Source: Desulfovibrio desulfuricans
GTDB taxonomy: Bacteria; Desulfobacterota; Desulfovibrionia; Desulfovibrionales; Desulfovibrionaceae
NCBI GenBank assembly: GCA_003251995.1
Contig: QKDT01000168.1
Location: 1-7,722 of the forward strand
DNA length: 7,722 nucleotides
Direction of reading: 5' to 3'
Shown here: one piece after another, positions 5,735 to 7,722 of the stretch
Position numbering within the stretch: the stretch's first letter is position 1
Layout: each line of letters opens with the position of its first letter
Notes under the pieces: generated by a model
Told to the model about the DNA's origin: nothing
The model's database searches: none
The model's input: the letters and a program-made list of their open reading frames with translations, nothing else
Program-made: the position numbers and the translations under genes

Positions 5735-6647
5735 ATGCTGCTTGGCCCTGCTGCCGCAAGGTTTTAAAGAAGGGCAACTGCATAATGAAGTCGCAGAACT
5801 GCCGTAATACCGGGCTTGAAGACGCTGTTTTCAGCACCGTGCGCACTTGCGGCAAGGGCGGCAAGCCGCAACTGCCATCAAGAATGACAAAGCGTCCGTC
5901 CATATCCCAATCGGGCAGGGCGGTTACGCCAAACCCGGCAAGCACTGAACTGCACAGGCTTTCATACGAGGCGCTCACATAGGCAAAATCATAGCTTCTG
6001 CCAGCGGTGTGCAGCGCCTCTAATGTGGCTGCGCGCCACGGGCTGCCCTCGCTGTATGTGGCAAGTGGCACCGGGGCCGTGGGAGCAAGCGCCATTTGCC
6101 CGCCGCAAACCCAGTGCAGGGGTTGCTGGGCAAGCACCTCAAATATGCCCTCAGGGGCATGGCTGCTGTCAAAGAGGTGCTGGTTGATCAGGGCTACGTC
6201 CAGGCTGCCGTCGTCAAGCATGCGGTCGATATCCGCAGACATTGCTGAAATAACGCCAATTTGTAGGTCGGGGTTCAGCGCCAGCAGGCGAGCCATGGCA
6301 GCCTGCAATTCCACACTGCTGAAGCTTGGCGGAATACCCACGGTAATGCGCCCCCGCAACTCTGGCTGACGGGCGGCCCGCAGCACAGCGTCAAAGCGCA
6401 CAAGGATATCCTCCAGCTCTGGGAGCAGTCGTTGGCCCGCGGTGGTAAGCCCAAAGGTGTGACCGTTGCCTCTTTCTATCAGCGTACAGTTGAGGTGAGC
6501 CTCAAGCTTTTTAACAGACTGCGTTACAGCCGACTGGCTGCGGCAAAGCTGTTCGCCGGCATTTTGAAAACTGCGGCTGTGGGCCACGGCGATAAAGGCC
6601 CGCATGTGCTCAAGCGTAACGCTGCGCGTGTCTGCCAAAGTGTCCAT
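5733..6647 (-). CDS. LysR-family transcriptional regulator
   Basis: This is a predicted tetrameric DNA-binding activator/repressor of 304 residues, normal for the family. The N-terminal winged helix-turn-helix spans about residues 11-70 (LEHMRAFIAVAHSRSF, then QSAVTQSVKKLEAHLNCTLIER and LTTAGQRLLPE). A linker helix follows, then a periplasmic-binding-protein-like effector domain from about residue 90 (RGRITVGIPPSFSSVELQ) to the end. The ATG at 6647 is preferred over an in-frame TTG at 6662 because GAGAG (6660-6656) lies 8 nt before it. The stop TAA is at 5735-5733. It diverges from an EamA-family transporter, the usual arrangement for a LysR protein controlling its neighbour. The effector cannot be told from sequence. 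Confidence 0.93.
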   Translation of the reverse strand: MDTLADTRSVTLEHMRAFIAVAHSRSFQNAGEQLCRSQSAVTQSVKKLEAHLNCTLIERGNGHTFGLTTAGQRLLPELEDILVRFDAVLRAARQPELRGRITVGIPPSFSSVELQAAMARLLALNPDLQIGVISAMSADIDRMLDDGSLDVALINQHLFDSSHAPEGIFEVLAQQPLHWVCGGQMALAPTAPVPLATYSEGSPWRAATLEALHTAGRSYDFAYVSASYESLCSSVLAGFGVTALPDWDMDGRFVILDGSCGLPPLPQVRTVLKTASSSPVLRQFCDFIMQLPFFKTLRQQGQAA

Positions 6648-6684
6648 GGCTGTTGCTCTCAAAATAAGTTTAATTAATGTGCAG

Positions 6685-6714
6685 ATGATAAAAATAAATT
6701 TTACAAATTATCAA
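6685..6714 (-). promoter_or_regulatory. Predicted lysR promoter
   Basis: Read on the - strand, TTGATA (6714-6709) is five of six to the sigma-70 -35 consensus, and TATCAT (6690-6685) is five of six to the -10, with an 18-bp spacer. Transcription would begin near 6678 and give a ~30-nt leader before ATG 6647. It overlaps the eamA promoter and the inverted repeat, consistent with autoregulation. Prediction by eye only. Confidence 0.55.
6687..6712. promoter_or_regulatory. AT-rich inverted repeat, likely LysR operator
   Basis: GATAA (6687-6691) and TTATC (6708-6712) form the outer arms of an interrupted palindrome. A tighter one, AATTT-TAC-AAATT (6697-6709), lies inside it. LysR-type proteins commonly bind AT-rich dyads of the T-N11-A kind between divergent genes, and this is the only clear dyad in the spacer. 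It covers the -35 of eamA and the core promoter of lysR. Binding is inferred, not shown. Confidence 0.5.
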
Positions 6715-6729
6715 GCCCCCGCCTAGAGT
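6700..6729 (+). promoter_or_regulatory. Predicted eamA-family transporter promoter
   Basis: TTTACA (6700-6705, five of six to consensus) and TAGAGT (6724-6729, four of six) are spaced 18 bp apart and would start transcription near 6736, about 29 nt before the transporter start. The imperfect -10 suits a promoter that needs an activator. The -35 lies inside the inverted repeat proposed as LysR operator. Confidence 0.5.
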
Positions 6730-6764
6730 GAACGCATGCGGGCACTGATCCACAAGGGGGAATG

Positions 6765-7722
6765 ATGAACCATACAGAATATGCCGCAAAGCCCGAGGGT
6801 ACATCGCCATGCGTTACTGCTGGCACTGAAATGCAGAACTGTGCTGCGTCAACATGCGCCGCAACGCCAAGGCGGCTGACCTGGCGCAACATAGCAGTTG
6901 GAGTGTGCTTTAGCGTTATCTGGAGTTCTGCCTTTGTGGCAGGAAAGATCGTGGTGACGGAAATGGGGCCATTTGTCAGCCTGTTTTACCGTTTTGTGGG
7001 CACGGTGATTGTGCTGGGGCTGCTGTGCGGCAAAAGCCTGTGGGGGCCGAAAGCGGGCAGAGCGTTGCGGGCCGGATTTGTGCTTGGCTTGCTGAATAAC
7101 GTTGCCTACCTGGGATTAAGCTTTTCTGCTTTGCAACTGGTATCGCCTCCGTGGGTAGTTGTGATCGTATCCTGCTCGCCCTTTGTCACTCTTTTGCTAG
7201 GGGTTGCGCGTGGGCTGGAATCGTTCAGCGCGGCAAAGCTCGTGGGGTTTGCGCTGTCGTTGGCGGGCATAGTTGGCATGGTGGGCGTGGGTAATCTCAG
7301 TGGCGGAGCCGCGTTGGGTGTGCTGTTGGCTGCCGGGGCAACCGTGGCCTTTTCTGTGGGGGCGGTGTTGTTTCGTGGAAGGTACAGCTCCATGCCTGTG
7401 CTGCCCGTTAATTTTTGGATGTCGGTCTGCGCCATGCTCTGCTTTGCCCCTGCCGCCTGGCAAAGTTCAATAACCCCACTTGCTGTTTCCACTCCAGCCC
7501 TGATGGCGCTGGCCTGGCTTGCCGTGGTCAGTTTGCTTGGTATGGGGCTATGGCTTTTGCTTATCCGCACACAAGGGGCCTCCACCGCTGCTGCGTATAA
7601 CATGCTCAATCCTTTGAGCGGAATGGCGCTCTCTGCCTTGCTGCTGGGCGTACCCATCTTGCCAACCGACGTGGCGGGCGCGGTCGCCATTGTGGCGGGG
7701 CTTGCCGTGGCACTTGGGGTGC
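6765..7722 (+). CDS. EamA/DMT-superfamily inner-membrane transporter (3' end outside window)
   Basis: This is a predicted ten-helix drug/metabolite transporter of the cytoplasmic membrane, probably an exporter of a small metabolite or amino acid; the substrate is unknown. The frame stays open to the right edge, so about 319 residues are visible and the stop is missing. After a ~40-residue polar N-terminus ending in PRRLTWR, helix 1 (about 42-64, GVCFSVIWSSAFVAGK) starts the first EamA repeat. The second repeat begins near residue 180 (GGAALGVLLAAGATVAFSVG), and a tenth helix is reached near the edge. The N-terminal tail is unusual for the family and contains Cys16, Cys26 and Cys31. Start choice: ATG 6765 is better spaced from AAGGGGG (6754-6760) than the adjacent in-frame ATG 6762. 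Met23 (6831) is an alternative but lacks a ribosome site. It is divergent from lysR, its likely regulator. Confidence 0.88.
   Translation, partial: MNHTEYAAKPEGTSPCVTAGTEMQNCAASTCAATPRRLTWRNIAVGVCFSVIWSSAFVAGKIVVTEMGPFVSLFYRFVGTVIVLGLLCGKSLWGPKAGRALRAGFVLGLLNNVAYLGLSFSALQLVSPPWVVVIVSCSPFVTLLLGVARGLESFSAAKLVGFALSLAGIVGMVGVGNLSGGAALGVLLAAGATVAFSVGAVLFRGRYSSMPVLPVNFWMSVCAMLCFAPAAWQSSITPLAVSTPALMALAWLAVVSLLGMGLWLLLIRTQGASTAAAYNMLNPLSGMALSALLLGVPILPTDVAGAVAIVAGLAVALGV

Noticed and set aside
6762..6764. ATG 6762 as start of the transporter
   Set aside because: It is only about one base from the G-run of the ribosome site; the adjacent in-frame ATG 6765 is better spaced. The protein differs by one Met only.
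1..7722. CRISPR array, insertion sequence, prophage, toxin-antitoxin or defence genes
   Set aside because: No regularly spaced repeats, transposase motifs, terminal inverted repeats or relevant protein families were seen on either strand.

Overview
The window looks like ordinary GC-rich chromosomal DNA from a Desulfovibrio-like sulfate reducer (Desulfovibrionaceae). I base this on the protein character and on the gene order pheT, merR, rpe, tkt, pgk. I recall a similar order in Desulfovibrio vulgaris, but I could not check it here. The genus call is moderately confident; the individual gene calls are firmer.

Layout, left to right. (1) Positions 1-868 hold the C-terminal third of phenylalanyl-tRNA synthetase beta (pheT, + strand, cut by the left edge). 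(2) A perfect 11-bp hairpin at 877-905 separates pheT from a small MerR-type regulator at 947-1300. (3) A 264-nt gap (1301-1564) contains no recognisable gene. It does hold a foldable segment near 1365-1432, two small hairpins, and a strong 10-bp GC hairpin just before rpe. (4) A carbon-metabolism run on the + strand follows: rpe (1565-2284), tkt (2296-4302) and pgk (4347-5516). Spacings are 11 and 44 nt, so rpe-tkt and probably pgk are one operon. (5) The region 5517-5732 contains a string of small inverted repeats and ends in a strong intrinsic terminator (5700-5734). (6) A LysR-type regulator lies on the - strand (5733-6647). (7) A divergently transcribed EamA/DMT-family inner-membrane transporter starts at 6765 and runs off the right edge.

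Rpe interconverts ribulose-5-P and xylulose-5-P, transketolase shuttles two-carbon units between sugar phosphates, and Pgk interconverts 1,3-bisphosphoglycerate and 3-phosphoglycerate with ATP. The cluster therefore joins the non-oxidative pentose phosphate pathway to lower glycolysis/gluconeogenesis. The lysR-eamA pair has the classic form of a LysR regulator controlling a divergent exporter. The 6648-6764 spacer contains good back-to-back promoters overlapping an AT-rich inverted repeat, a likely operator.

I found no CRISPR, insertion sequence, prophage, defence system, tRNA or rRNA. No clearly new biological system is visible. The points most worth a second look are non-coding: the leader region of rpe, which lacks a Shine-Dalgarno sequence; the structured 3' region of pgk; and the overlapping lysR/eamA control region.
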